Assembly (NCBI GenBank): GCA_964371025.1
Contig: CAYJKH010000005.1
Span: forward strand, 43,142-107,141
Direction of reading: 5' to 3'
Origin: CAYJDP01 sp964371025
GTDB taxonomy: Bacteria; Bacillota_I; Bacilli_A; RF39; UBA660
DNA: 64,000 bases
Below the pieces are notes generated by a model. That model saw only the letters and a program-made list of their open reading frames with translations, was not told the DNA's origin and did no database searches. Of the stretch, positions 28,108-34,679 are shown piece by piece. Positions within the stretch are counted from its first letter, which is position 1; every line of letters begins with the position of its first letter. The translations under genes were made by a program, and so were the position numbers.

Positions 28108-28136
28108 TTTACTATTCTTACTATTCATTATATAAT
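28108..28136 (+). promoter_or_regulatory. promoter of the ferredoxin gene
   Basis: TTTACT (28108-28113), a 17-base spacer and TATAAT (28131-28136). The start codon is 17 bases further on. Confidence 0.75.
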
Positions 28137-28152
28137 GAAATAGGAGGAACTT

Positions 28153-28338
28153 ATGAAAATTATTATTGAAGAAGAAAATTGTATTGGTTGTGGTGCATGT
28201 ACTGCTATTAGTGAAAATACATTTGCATTAAATGATGAAGGAATTGCCTATGTTATCATAGATAATGTTAATCCTGATGATGAAACTGTTATTGACGCTA
28301 TAGAATCATGTCCAACTGGAGCCATTATAAAAGAATAG
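28153..28338 (+). CDS. single-cluster [4Fe-4S] ferredoxin
   Basis: A 61-residue soluble ferredoxin carrying one [4Fe-4S] cluster. Ligands are CIGCGAC (three Cys) and the distant Cys in SCPTGAI. It belongs to the monocluster Bacillus-type ferredoxins, acting as a low-potential electron carrier. It has its own promoter and AGGAGG site, and a shared terminator with the convergent rluB. No partner oxidoreductase is in the window. Confidence 0.93.
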   Translation: MKIIIEEENCIGCGACTAISENTFALNDEGIAYVIIDNVNPDDETVIDAIESCPTGAIIKE

Positions 28339-28366
28339 ACTTAAATTAAATTTAAGTCTATTTTTC
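28335..28366 (+). terminator. terminator between ferredoxin and rluB
   Basis: A 12-base-pair stem ATAGACTTAAAT/ATTTAAGTCTAT followed by TTTTT on the plus strand. It lies between convergent genes. Confidence 0.78.
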
Positions 28367-29074
28367 TTTTAATTCATATACTTTAGTTACTTCTTTTGTA
28401 GTTAACTTTCTATATTCTCCTGAATTTAAATTTTTCAAATCAAAGAAGCCTTCTGCTTCTCTTTTTAATTTAATCACTTTAAAACCAACTGCTTCAAACA
28501 TTTTTTTAACTTGATGATTATATCCTTCACCAATAGTTAATAAAACCATTGAAGTATTAGCCTCAGTATCATATTTTTTTAATTTTACTTTTTTAGCTGA
28601 TACTTCAACCCCATCTACTAATACCCCTGTTTTAAGTTTATTAATAGCATCTACTTTAATTAAACCTTCAATTTTAGCTCTATATACTTTTTCTACTCCA
28701 AATGATGGGTGTGATATAATATTAGCAAAATCACCATCATTAGTAAGTAATATAACTCCTGTTGTATCATAGTCTAGTCTTCCTACTGGATAAATTCTAG
28801 TTTTAGTATCAATTAAAGATATAATAGTTTTTCTGTCTTTTTCATCACTAGTAGTAGAAACATATCCTCTTGGTTTATTTAGTAAATAATATTCTTTTTT
28901 CTCTTTTGTTAATAACTTATCATTAACCATTATAATATCACTATCCGATACTTTTGTTCCTAGTGTATTGATAATGTCTCCATTAACTTTAACTTTGTTA
29001 TTTTTAATTAATTCTTCCGCTTTTCTTCTTGAACAAAGACCAGAAGCTGCTATAAATTTTTGTAAACGTTCCAT
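28358..29074 (-). CDS. rluB: RsuA/RluB-family pseudouridine synthase
   Basis: A 238-residue enzyme. An S4 domain (MERLQKFIAASGLCSRRKAE) is followed by the RsuA/RluB catalytic domain with PVGRLDYDTTGVILLTNDGD (catalytic Asp) and GYNHQVKKMFEAVG. It modifies 23S rRNA (RluB-type) or 16S rRNA (RsuA-type). In Bacillota the single homologue is usually annotated RluB. In other Bacilli it sits next to segregation/condensation genes, which is not the case here. Confidence 0.9.
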   Translation of the reverse strand: MERLQKFIAASGLCSRRKAEELIKNNKVKVNGDIINTLGTKVSDSDIIMVNDKLLTKEKKEYYLLNKPRGYVSTTSDEKDRKTIISLIDTKTRIYPVGRLDYDTTGVILLTNDGDFANIISHPSFGVEKVYRAKIEGLIKVDAINKLKTGVLVDGVEVSAKKVKLKKYDTEANTSMVLLTIGEGYNHQVKKMFEAVGFKVIKLKREAEGFFDLKNLNSGEYRKLTTKEVTKVYELKEK

Positions 29075-29119
29075 AAAATCACCTAACTAATTATACAATA
29101 TATTTTAAAAAATAACAAT

Positions 29120-29860
29120 CTATTTTAATTGTTTTGGGATTATAATACTTACAGTAGTTCCTTTTCCAAAAATTGATTTATATTTTATATTACCGCCATG
29201 TAATTTTATAATCTCATTTGAATAAACGACCCCCAGTCCTACCCCATCATCTTTGGTAGTATAAAACATATCATTTATCTTTGATATAGTATATTTATCC
29301 ATACCTACTCCATTATCTTTTATAAGAATATGAATATTTTTTAATTTATTAATTACTTCTATAACAATTGAAATTTTCCTCCTAGATTTAGCTTCATATG
29401 AGTTTTTAATCATGTTAGTTAATACTTGTTTTATTTTTATATAATCAACCATTATAAATAATTCTATATTTTTCTTATTTAATAATTTAATACTATTTTT
29501 ATTCATTATAGTTGAATAATTAAATATTACTTCTTCAATTAAATAATATATATCAATTAATTCTATATTTAAAGATAACTTACCAAACTTAGAATAATCA
29601 TTTATTATTAATAAAGTTTTATCTATTTCCTTAGTTAAAATATCAATGTATTGATTAGATAGTTGTTCTTTATTCATAATTTCCAAGTATCCTTTACATA
29701 CTGCTATAGAATTTTTTATTTCATGTGATACTTTAAAAAATGAATCATTAACTTTATTGTTCCTATAATTCTTCTTAGAAGAAGGAAAAAAGGAATAAAT
29801 TGTTACTAATAAAGCTTCTATACAAATAAGAATGAATAAATTTTTAAATATTAATACCAT
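29120..29860 (-). CDS. orphan membrane sensor histidine kinase
   Basis: A 246-residue kinase. I chose ATG at 29860, which has AAGGTGATAG upstream; the longer frame to 29938 has no ribosome site. One N-terminal membrane segment (IFKNLFILICIEALLVTIYSF) has almost no extracellular loop. HisKA follows with SHEIKNSIAVCKGYLEIM (His at about residue 45), then a HATPase domain (NMIKNSYEA, DNGVGM, GVGLGVVYS). The domain style resembles sporulation-type KinB/ResE kinases. No response regulator gene is adjacent. It lies 74 bases behind the EIIB-like gene and may belong to the WXG100 locus. Confidence 0.85.
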   Translation of the reverse strand: MVLIFKNLFILICIEALLVTIYSFFPSSKKNYRNNKVNDSFFKVSHEIKNSIAVCKGYLEIMNKEQLSNQYIDILTKEIDKTLLIINDYSKFGKLSLNIELIDIYYLIEEVIFNYSTIMNKNSIKLLNKKNIELFIMVDYIKIKQVLTNMIKNSYEAKSRRKISIVIEVINKLKNIHILIKDNGVGMDKYTISKINDMFYTTKDDGVGLGVVYSNEIIKLHGGNIKYKSIFGKGTTVSIIIPKQLK

Positions 29861-29934
29861 ACTATCACCTTCTTTAGTATAAAATAAAAAAATGTCGAAG
29901 CAAGTCGAATTATAGTAAAAAAAAATGACAAAAG

Positions 29935-30240
29935 TCATTTTAATTCATCTATATATTTTTTTAATTGCTTAGAATTAGGTCCTAAAATTATTTTTAGTTG
30001 ATTATCTATTTCAACAATCCCTTTTGATCCTAGTTTCTGAATAGCATCTTTATTAGCAAGACTTATATCTTTTAATGTAACTTTAAACCTAGAAACATTT
30101 ATTTCAGTATCAATAATATTATCTTTACCACCTAGGGCTTCTACTAGTTTATTAAAGTCTAATTTCACTTCCTTTTTATTAGCTTTTAATATTGCTAATA
30201 ATATAACTAGTAAAACTGCTATTATAATTAAATAATTCAT
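29935..30240 (-). CDS. membrane-anchored PTS EIIB-like domain lacking the active Cys
   Basis: A 101-residue protein: one N-terminal membrane helix (residues 2-18) and a cytoplasmic domain with the glucose-type PTS EIIB pattern. LVEALGGKDNI and KLGSKGIVEIDNQLKIILG are well preserved. In EIIB the phosphorylated Cys lies in a CxTRL motif; here the segment reads INVSRFKV with Asn48 in the Cys position. It therefore cannot carry the phosphate in the usual way. A regulatory or structural role is likely. It ends in TGA. It lies 15 bases after the repeat protein gene. Confidence 0.78.
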   Translation of the reverse strand: MNYLIIIAVLLVILLAILKANKKEVKLDFNKLVEALGGKDNIIDTEINVSRFKVTLKDISLANKDAIQKLGSKGIVEIDNQLKIILGPNSKQLKKYIDELK

Positions 30241-30255
30241 AACCTACCTCTTTTC

Positions 30256-31626
30256 TTAAATTTCATCTAATTTTAAGTTATTTATTTTATCATTATTTTC
30301 AAAATCAACATTTTCTGGTTCATCTGAAACGTCTGTAATATTTTCATTATCATTTTCGTCTGTATCATCTGAATAAAATTCATTTTCTTTTTTATTTTTT
30401 AGTAGCTTTGTAGCTCCATAAACTCCACCACCAACTGCCGCAGCTGCAGTTCCTATTCCTACCGCTGTTCCAATTCCGAATCCTGAATCATCACTATTAG
30501 TAGATGTACTATTATCTTTAATAATAGTTGGTTCCTCTTTATCTATTGTAGACGTAATAGAATCATCATGAGTTGGTTCATTATCAGTAACAACTTCTTC
30601 ATCTAATACTTCTATATCTGAAACATCAGTTGCTTGACTTTCACCAGCATCAAATGTTGGAGCATTACCCTTATTACTATTATTTGGAGTAAACTCTGGT
30701 TGACTAGGCTTACTATCAGTAACAATATGTTCAGTTGGTTTTCCATTTGTATTTGTCTCAGGTGTTTCTTCTGGTTTAGTAACAGTAGAAGTATCTGTAC
30801 TTTCATTACTCTCAGAATTATTTTCACTAGTATGAGATTCACCAAGTTCTACATTAGTTTTAGGTTCTTCATTTACTTCTTTATTACTTAAATTATCTAT
30901 AGTTTTTATTTTTTCACTTTCCGCTGCTTTTGCTGCTTCTGCTGCTGCTTTTTCTGCTGCTGCTTTTGCTGCTTCTGCTGCTGCTTTTTCTGCTGCTGCT
31001 TTTGCTGCTTCTTCGGCTGCTTTTGCTGCTTCTTCGGCTGCTTTTGCTGCTTCTTCGGCTGCTTTTTCTGCTNNNNNNNNNNNNNNNNNNNNNNNNNNNN
31101 NNNNNNNNNNNNNNNNNNNNNNNNNNNNNNNNNNNNNNNNNNNNNNNNNNNNNNNNNNNNNNNNNNNNNNNNCTGCTTCTTCGGCTGCTTTTTCTGCTGC
31201 TGCTGCTTTTACTGCTTTTGCCATTGCATTTATTACTCCTGTTTCTTCCGATGTAACTTCATCAAATGTAATCTCTCCATCTGAAATATAGTTTAGGATT
31301 TTGTCTTCCCCTGTGAAAATAAATCCTTTATCAGCATTTTCAAACGCATCTTTTGCCACTATCAGAGATTCATAAATACTTCCTAATTGTTCAGCACTTA
31401 ATTTAATATCACTTTCTAAATCAGCAATTATATTAAGTTTATTTTTTAGAAAATAATTATTATTATTATTAATATCTTCACATTTAGTAAGTAATTTTCC
31501 AATTCCTTTTTCTATATCTATTATTAAATCTTCTAGAACATTATAATTTTTATCTAAAAATACTCCAATTACTTCATAATTAATCGAAACTTCAGGGTTA
31601 CTAAGTTTTTGTGGCTCTTTTTTCAT
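30256..31626 (-). CDS. Ala/Glu/Lys-repeat protein of the WXG100 locus (contains assembly gap)
   Basis: About 456 residues as assembled. The N-terminal 130 residues are helical and lack a signal peptide. A tandem AEKAAEEAAKAAEEA-type helical repeat follows, interrupted by 100 N, so the true length is unknown. Then comes a Ser/Thr/Glu/Asn-rich linker (about 230-375). A glycine/alanine-rich hydrophobic stretch (GIGTAVGIGTAAAAVGGG, about 380-405) and an acidic tail end it. The start codon overlaps the stop of the 126-residue gene. The layout resembles a surface or secreted substrate of a WXG-linked secretion system, but that is inference. Confidence 0.7.
   Translation of the reverse strand: MKKEPQKLSNPEVSINYEVIGVFLDKNYNVLEDLIIDIEKGIGKLLTKCEDINNNNNYFLKNKLNIIADLESDIKLSAEQLGSIYESLIVAKDAFENADKGFIFTGEDKILNYISDGEITFDEVTSEETGVINAMAKAVKAAAAEKAAEEAXXXXXXXXXXXXXXXXXXXXXXXXXXXXXXXXXXAEKAAEEAAKAAEEAAKAAEEAAKAAAEKAAAEAAKAAAEKAAAEAAKAAESEKIKTIDNLSNKEVNEEPKTNVELGESHTSENNSESNESTDTSTVTKPEETPETNTNGKPTEHIVTDSKPSQPEFTPNNSNKGNAPTFDAGESQATDVSDIEVLDEEVVTDNEPTHDDSITSTIDKEEPTIIKDNSTSTNSDDSGFGIGTAVGIGTAAAAVGGGVYGATKLLKNKKENEFYSDDTDENDNENITDVSDEPENVDFENNDKINNLKLDEI
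30922..31220 (-). repeat. tandem repeat coding AEKAAEEAAKAAEEA-like units
   Basis: Degenerate 9-15-base units of GCA/GAA/AAA codons on the minus strand. They encode a long charged alanine-rich helix. The array runs into the N block from both sides with matching units, which explains why the assembly broke here. Confidence 0.9.
31073..31172. other. assembly gap of 100 N inside the repeat gene
   Basis: Exactly 100 undetermined bases flanked by the same repeat unit on both sides. The reading frame happens to be kept. The real size is probably different. Confidence 0.98.
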
Positions 31627-32006
31627 TAAACACTTTCTCCTTTAATTTCTTTTGTTGTCTCATATATCCACTTATTCAATTGTTTAGTTGCTTCTTCACT
31701 ATATAAATTTAAAAGTTCGCTATACAATTGTTCAAGGCTTTCTTGTAAACTAATCATATCATCCAATAATTTTATTGCTTCAGTATTTATTGGAGTTTCA
31801 CTAAATGATTTACCATCTTTAACTACTAAAGCTGTTTCCGATAAAGCTCTATTACCACTCATTCGTAATTCAAGTTCCATAATAAATTCTTTAATATTAT
31901 TATTCAATTCCTTATAGTTTAAATCATTAATATCTTGTTGTCTTAACAAGTCGAATTGTAATGTTTTTGCCGTTATAGGTAAACCATATGCATAATATGT
32001 ACTCAT
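31626..32006 (-). CDS. small helical protein of the WXG100 locus
   Basis: A 126-residue, probably all-helical soluble protein with no Cys and no membrane segment. The N-terminus MSTYYAYGLPITAKTLQF is followed by heptad-like helices. It starts behind a perfect AAGGAGG and its end overlaps the repeat protein start by one base. A hairpin separates it from the WXG100 pair. Position and size suggest a chaperone-like or helical partner (as small Esx/LXG-associated proteins), but I do not recognise a family. Confidence 0.72.
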   Translation of the reverse strand: MSTYYAYGLPITAKTLQFDLLRQQDINDLNYKELNNNIKEFIMELELRMSGNRALSETALVVKDGKSFSETPINTEAIKLLDDMISLQESLEQLYSELLNLYSEEATKQLNKWIYETTKEIKGESV

Positions 32007-32035
32007 TTTGATTCCTCCTTTTTATATGTAATATA

Positions 32036-32060
32036 TTAAAAATGAAGGTATCCTTCACTT
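32036..32060 (-). terminator. hairpin between the WXG100 pair and downstream genes
   Basis: Palindrome TGAAGGTATCCTTCA (32043-32057) followed on the minus strand by TTTTTAAT. A second palindrome stands at 32063-32086. Together they probably cut transcription partially after the two WXG100 genes. Confidence 0.65.
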
Positions 32061-32089
32061 TTAATATATTGCATAAGCAATATATTTTT

Positions 32090-32374
32090 TTACATATTTT
32101 GTTGTTCCCAAGCACGGTTTGTTTCTAGTGCTACACGAACGTTATCTTTTTGTTTTCTAAATGCTGTTACAAATGATGGGAAAGCTTCTGCAAATGTATT
32201 CCATTTTTGATGAAATGCTGCTGATGATTCACCTTTCCAAACAGTTGGATTATCTATATTTTCTTCGATAATTGCATTCATTTCATTTAAGACACTTTGT
32301 AATTCATCTGTTAATGATTCAATAGTAGATATACTACTATTTGCTATATCATAATTAAATGTATTTGTATTCAT
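32090..32374 (-). CDS. WXG100-family protein B
   Basis: A 94-residue helical hairpin protein with the WXG motif at the centre (NPTVWKGESSAAFHQKW). Proteins of this family are small substrates or co-substrates exported by type VII secretion systems and usually form four-helix dimers. It lies 11 bases behind WXG100 protein A, suggesting a heterodimer. No Cys, no signal peptide. The EssC/EccC motor and other Ess genes are not in the window. Confidence 0.82.
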   Translation of the reverse strand: MNTNTFNYDIANSSISTIESLTDELQSVLNEMNAIIEENIDNPTVWKGESSAAFHQKWNTFAEAFPSFVTAFRKQKDNVRVALETNRAWEQQNM

Positions 32375-32385
32375 AATTATTCTCC

Positions 32386-32673
32386 TTAATTAAATGTATT
32401 CATCATTTTATTTTTTGCTTCATTAAATGATGATGAAGCCGTATCTAGTTTACGTTTAAAGTCTTTCATTAACTCATCACCTTCGTTTAAACTTGGTAAT
32501 TTTTGTTCAAATAAAGCTTTAAATTGATCGTAAGCCGGACTTTGCCAACTATTTCCTAATGTTGTAATTTCGCTATTGATTTGATCAACTAATTGACGAT
32601 ATTTTTGTTGTTTATTTAAAACATCTACTGCTAGTTGGTCAATATTTTCAGTATTTACTGATAATGAACTCAT
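32386..32673 (-). CDS. WXG100-family protein A
   Basis: A 95-residue helix-turn-helix protein with the turn motif LGNSWQSPAYDQFKALF, a WXS variant of WXG. Start ATG follows AAGGAGG, the strongest ribosome site in the locus, consistent with high expression. It is the first gene of the locus and precedes WXG100 protein B. The pattern of small size, central Trp turn and paired genes supports an Esx-like assignment. The secretion machine itself must be elsewhere. Confidence 0.82.
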   Translation of the reverse strand: MSSLSVNTENIDQLAVDVLNKQQKYRQLVDQINSEITTLGNSWQSPAYDQFKALFEQKLPSLNEGDELMKDFKRKLDTASSSFNEAKNKMMNTFN

Positions 32674-32779
32674 ACTAAACCTCCTTATATGGTTATTAAG
32701 AACTTCTATTCTTATAAATTAACTTTATCATTATATTAAAATTAACTCAAGAAAATTCTAATTATTTTACAAGTATTTA

Positions 32780-32807
32780 CAAAAAAACAAGAGCTTAATT
32801 AGCTCTT
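32780..32807 (-). terminator. terminator of the glucosaminidase-like gene
   Basis: Stem AAGAGCT/AGCTCTT followed by a run of T on the minus strand, overlapping the stop codon at 32795. Confidence 0.82.
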
Positions 32808-33448
32808 ATTTGACTTACATATGAATTTATTTTACTAGGCCAAGTTTGTCCTGATGCATATTTTGGACCTATTGTTTCCGGAGTAGTTCTTCCTACTGAA
32901 AAATAATTTTTACTTAGATTTTCTACAAATCCTGTTATTCCTTGATCAAGAGTATCATATCCACGATAAGAGCCACTACAAGCAGGACTTCCTTTTTGGC
33001 CTCCTACATTATTACAGTTTCTCATTAAACTAGAACACGACCCATTACATCCTGTTTCATGTAACATAATAGCAAGAGCAATATATGGATCAACATTTAA
33101 TCTAATACATTCATTAGCTAAGTATATTCCTTTTCCTGCAAGTAATGAACTTTTCATATTACGTTGTAATTTTTCTCCCAATTCTTCAATTGTCATTTTT
33201 TCATAAACTTCCACTCTAGGAGGAATAACTATTGACGCTGGAGTTGCTTTCATTTTTACTGTTTCAAAATCATAAAGTAGCGTTTTCTCTCCCTCTACTT
33301 TATTATTTATTTTTCCTATATTATTAATATTTACTTCTTCTATTTTTGTATCATTTATAGCATATGTATTTGTTTCAAAGAAAACAGCTAATACTATTAA
33401 GAAGATACCTACGACACTAAGTATTCCACTAAGTAATTTTGCTTTCAT
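32795..33448 (-). CDS. secreted glucosaminidase/lysozyme-like cell-wall hydrolase
   Basis: A 217-residue exported protein with an N-terminal membrane helix or signal peptide (LLSGILSVVGIFLIVLAVFF). The C-terminal domain (about 85-217) has the pattern ALAIMLHETGCNGSCS, CNNVGGQKGSPACSG, YRGYDTLDQGI and NYFSVGRTTPE. These fit lysozyme-fold glucosaminidase or transglycosylase domains, with Glu in HETG as the likely catalytic residue. Cysteines may form disulfides outside the cell. It has its own promoter and terminator and sits just upstream of the WXG100 pair. It could open the wall for secretion, which is inference. Confidence 0.78.
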   Translation of the reverse strand: MKAKLLSGILSVVGIFLIVLAVFFETNTYAINDTKIEEVNINNIGKINNKVEGEKTLLYDFETVKMKATPASIVIPPRVEVYEKMTIEELGEKLQRNMKSSLLAGKGIYLANECIRLNVDPYIALAIMLHETGCNGSCSSLMRNCNNVGGQKGSPACSGSYRGYDTLDQGITGFVENLSKNYFSVGRTTPETIGPKYASGQTWPSKINSYVSQIRAN

Positions 33449-33479
33449 TTTTCACCTTTACTTTCTTGATATTAAAGTT

Positions 33480-33508
33480 ATTATACTAATATTTTAACAA
33501 ATAGTCAA
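33480..33508 (-). promoter_or_regulatory. promoter of the glucosaminidase-like gene
   Basis: TTGACT (33503-33508), a 17-base spacer and TATAAT (33480-33485) on the minus strand. Confidence 0.85.
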
Positions 33509-33512
33509 ACAT

Positions 33513-33536
33513 AAAAAAAAAGAGTAATTTTACTCT
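33513..33536 (-). terminator. terminator of the anchored Glu-rich protein gene
   Basis: Stem AGAGTA/TACTCT with a four-base loop, followed by nine T on the minus strand. It overlaps the stop codon at 33530. Confidence 0.75.
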
Positions 33537-34501
33537 AAATTTTTTTGTAATTCTTTTAATGTAATTAAGAATTCATTTGTTTTCTTAATTTCTTCATCTA
33601 ATTTTTCATAATTAGCTGTATTTTCTAATTGTAAACTATTTACTCCTACTACTTCTTTTTTCTCAATTCCATGAATTGGAGAAATAACTGGACTTAATTT
33701 AAAATTAGTATTGAATAATGATTTTTCTTCTTTAATTATTGTATTTTCGATTATAGGATTATCTTCTTTTATTTCCTCTGGTATTTTTTCTATAATAGGT
33801 TCAATTACTAATTGATTAGTTACTACTTCCTCTACTGGAGCTGCTAAACTTCTCATTTGTAATTCTAATTCATTTAAACTTATAGTTTCATTACCTTCAT
33901 CTTCATACGACATTAATTGATTTTGATCATATAAAGGTTTAGTTTTTTGCATTAATTCTTCAAAACTTATAATTGCATTTTTTTCTTGTTCTTCTTCAAA
34001 TGAAGTTAATTCAATTGTTTTAGTTATTTCTTCCGCTTTTTGTAATTGTTCTGTTAATTCTTTTAAAGCTGCTTGTGCTTCAGTTTTATTTGGCTCATTT
34101 TCAACATAGATAATTTCATTATTTTCTATAATAGGTTCTACACTAAGCTCTTCTACTACTTCTTCTATAGTTACAGGTGCTACTTCTATTACTTCTTTTT
34201 TCTCTTCTACTATTGGTTTAATTTCTTCTATTTTTTCTTCTTTAGGTAACCCAATTGTTACTGGAGAAGGCATAGGCGGAATTACTTTAACCTCTGTTTT
34301 TGACACTTTTACTGGGGATTCTATATTATTATCTATTAAAGTATTTAATTCTTTAGTATTATTTTTTAATTTAGTTTTAATACTATTTTTCTTAAGCATA
34401 TATATAATTATTGAAATAAATGTAATACTAGCAACTACTATATATACTACTATCATTTCTTTAGTTGTTAAAAAATCAGTCAATTCATTCATATTGTACA
34501 C
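33530..34501 (-). CDS. single-pass membrane protein with Glu-rich cytoplasmic region
   Basis: A 323-residue protein. Residues about 12-35 (KEMIVVYIVVASITFISIII) form one membrane helix. The remainder is low-complexity: many Glu, Val, Pro, Ile, with repeated EEVxVEP-like segments. It ends in a short coiled coil (about 295-323). The positive KKN after the helix places the bulk in the cytoplasm. No domain recognised. It is monocistronic, with its own terminator, between the giant NdvB-like gene and the glucosaminidase-like gene. Confidence 0.72.
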   Translation of the reverse strand: MYNMNELTDFLTTKEMIVVYIVVASITFISIIIYMLKKNSIKTKLKNNTKELNTLIDNNIESPVKVSKTEVKVIPPMPSPVTIGLPKEEKIEEIKPIVEEKKEVIEVAPVTIEEVVEELSVEPIIENNEIIYVENEPNKTEAQAALKELTEQLQKAEEITKTIELTSFEEEQEKNAIISFEELMQKTKPLYDQNQLMSYEDEGNETISLNELELQMRSLAAPVEEVVTNQLVIEPIIEKIPEEIKEDNPIIENTIIKEEKSLFNTNFKLSPVISPIHGIEKKEVVGVNSLQLENTANYEKLDEEIKKTNEFLITLKELQKNLE

Positions 34502-34649
34502 CTCTATTATTAGTTTAGCATATGTTTTTTTATAATTAAATAATTACTAAATAATTATTTAAATTTATACATACTTTTTACAAATTGCTACAATTGTTCG
34601 AGTATTATTTTTTTACCTAGAAATAGTTTATCATTATAATTATATTTTT

Positions 34650-34679
34650 AAAAGAAAAAAGTATAAATATTATACTTTT
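34650..34679 (-). terminator. terminator of the NdvB-like gene
   Basis: Stem AAAGTATA/TATACTTT followed by a T-rich run on the minus strand, overlapping the stop codon. Confidence 0.7.

Noticed and set aside
8072..30240. Mycoplasma-type code (UGA = Trp)
   Set aside because: Trp is UGG throughout. UGA ends the EIIB-like gene at 29935 at the natural end of its domain, and the YiiX-like gene ends TGA TGA TAA.
30922..31220. Possible CRISPR or other spaced repeat array
   Set aside because: Units are contiguous, of codon length multiples, and code for a helix; there are no unique spacers.
30930..31256. Leucine-rich plus-strand open frame across the repeat and the N block
   Set aside because: It is the antisense of GCA/GAA/AAA codons of the repeat protein, has no ribosome site and spans undetermined bases.
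29120..33448. Complete type VII secretion system
   Set aside because: No EssA/EssB/EssC or YukD-like gene is in the window, so only substrates and accessory proteins can be claimed.
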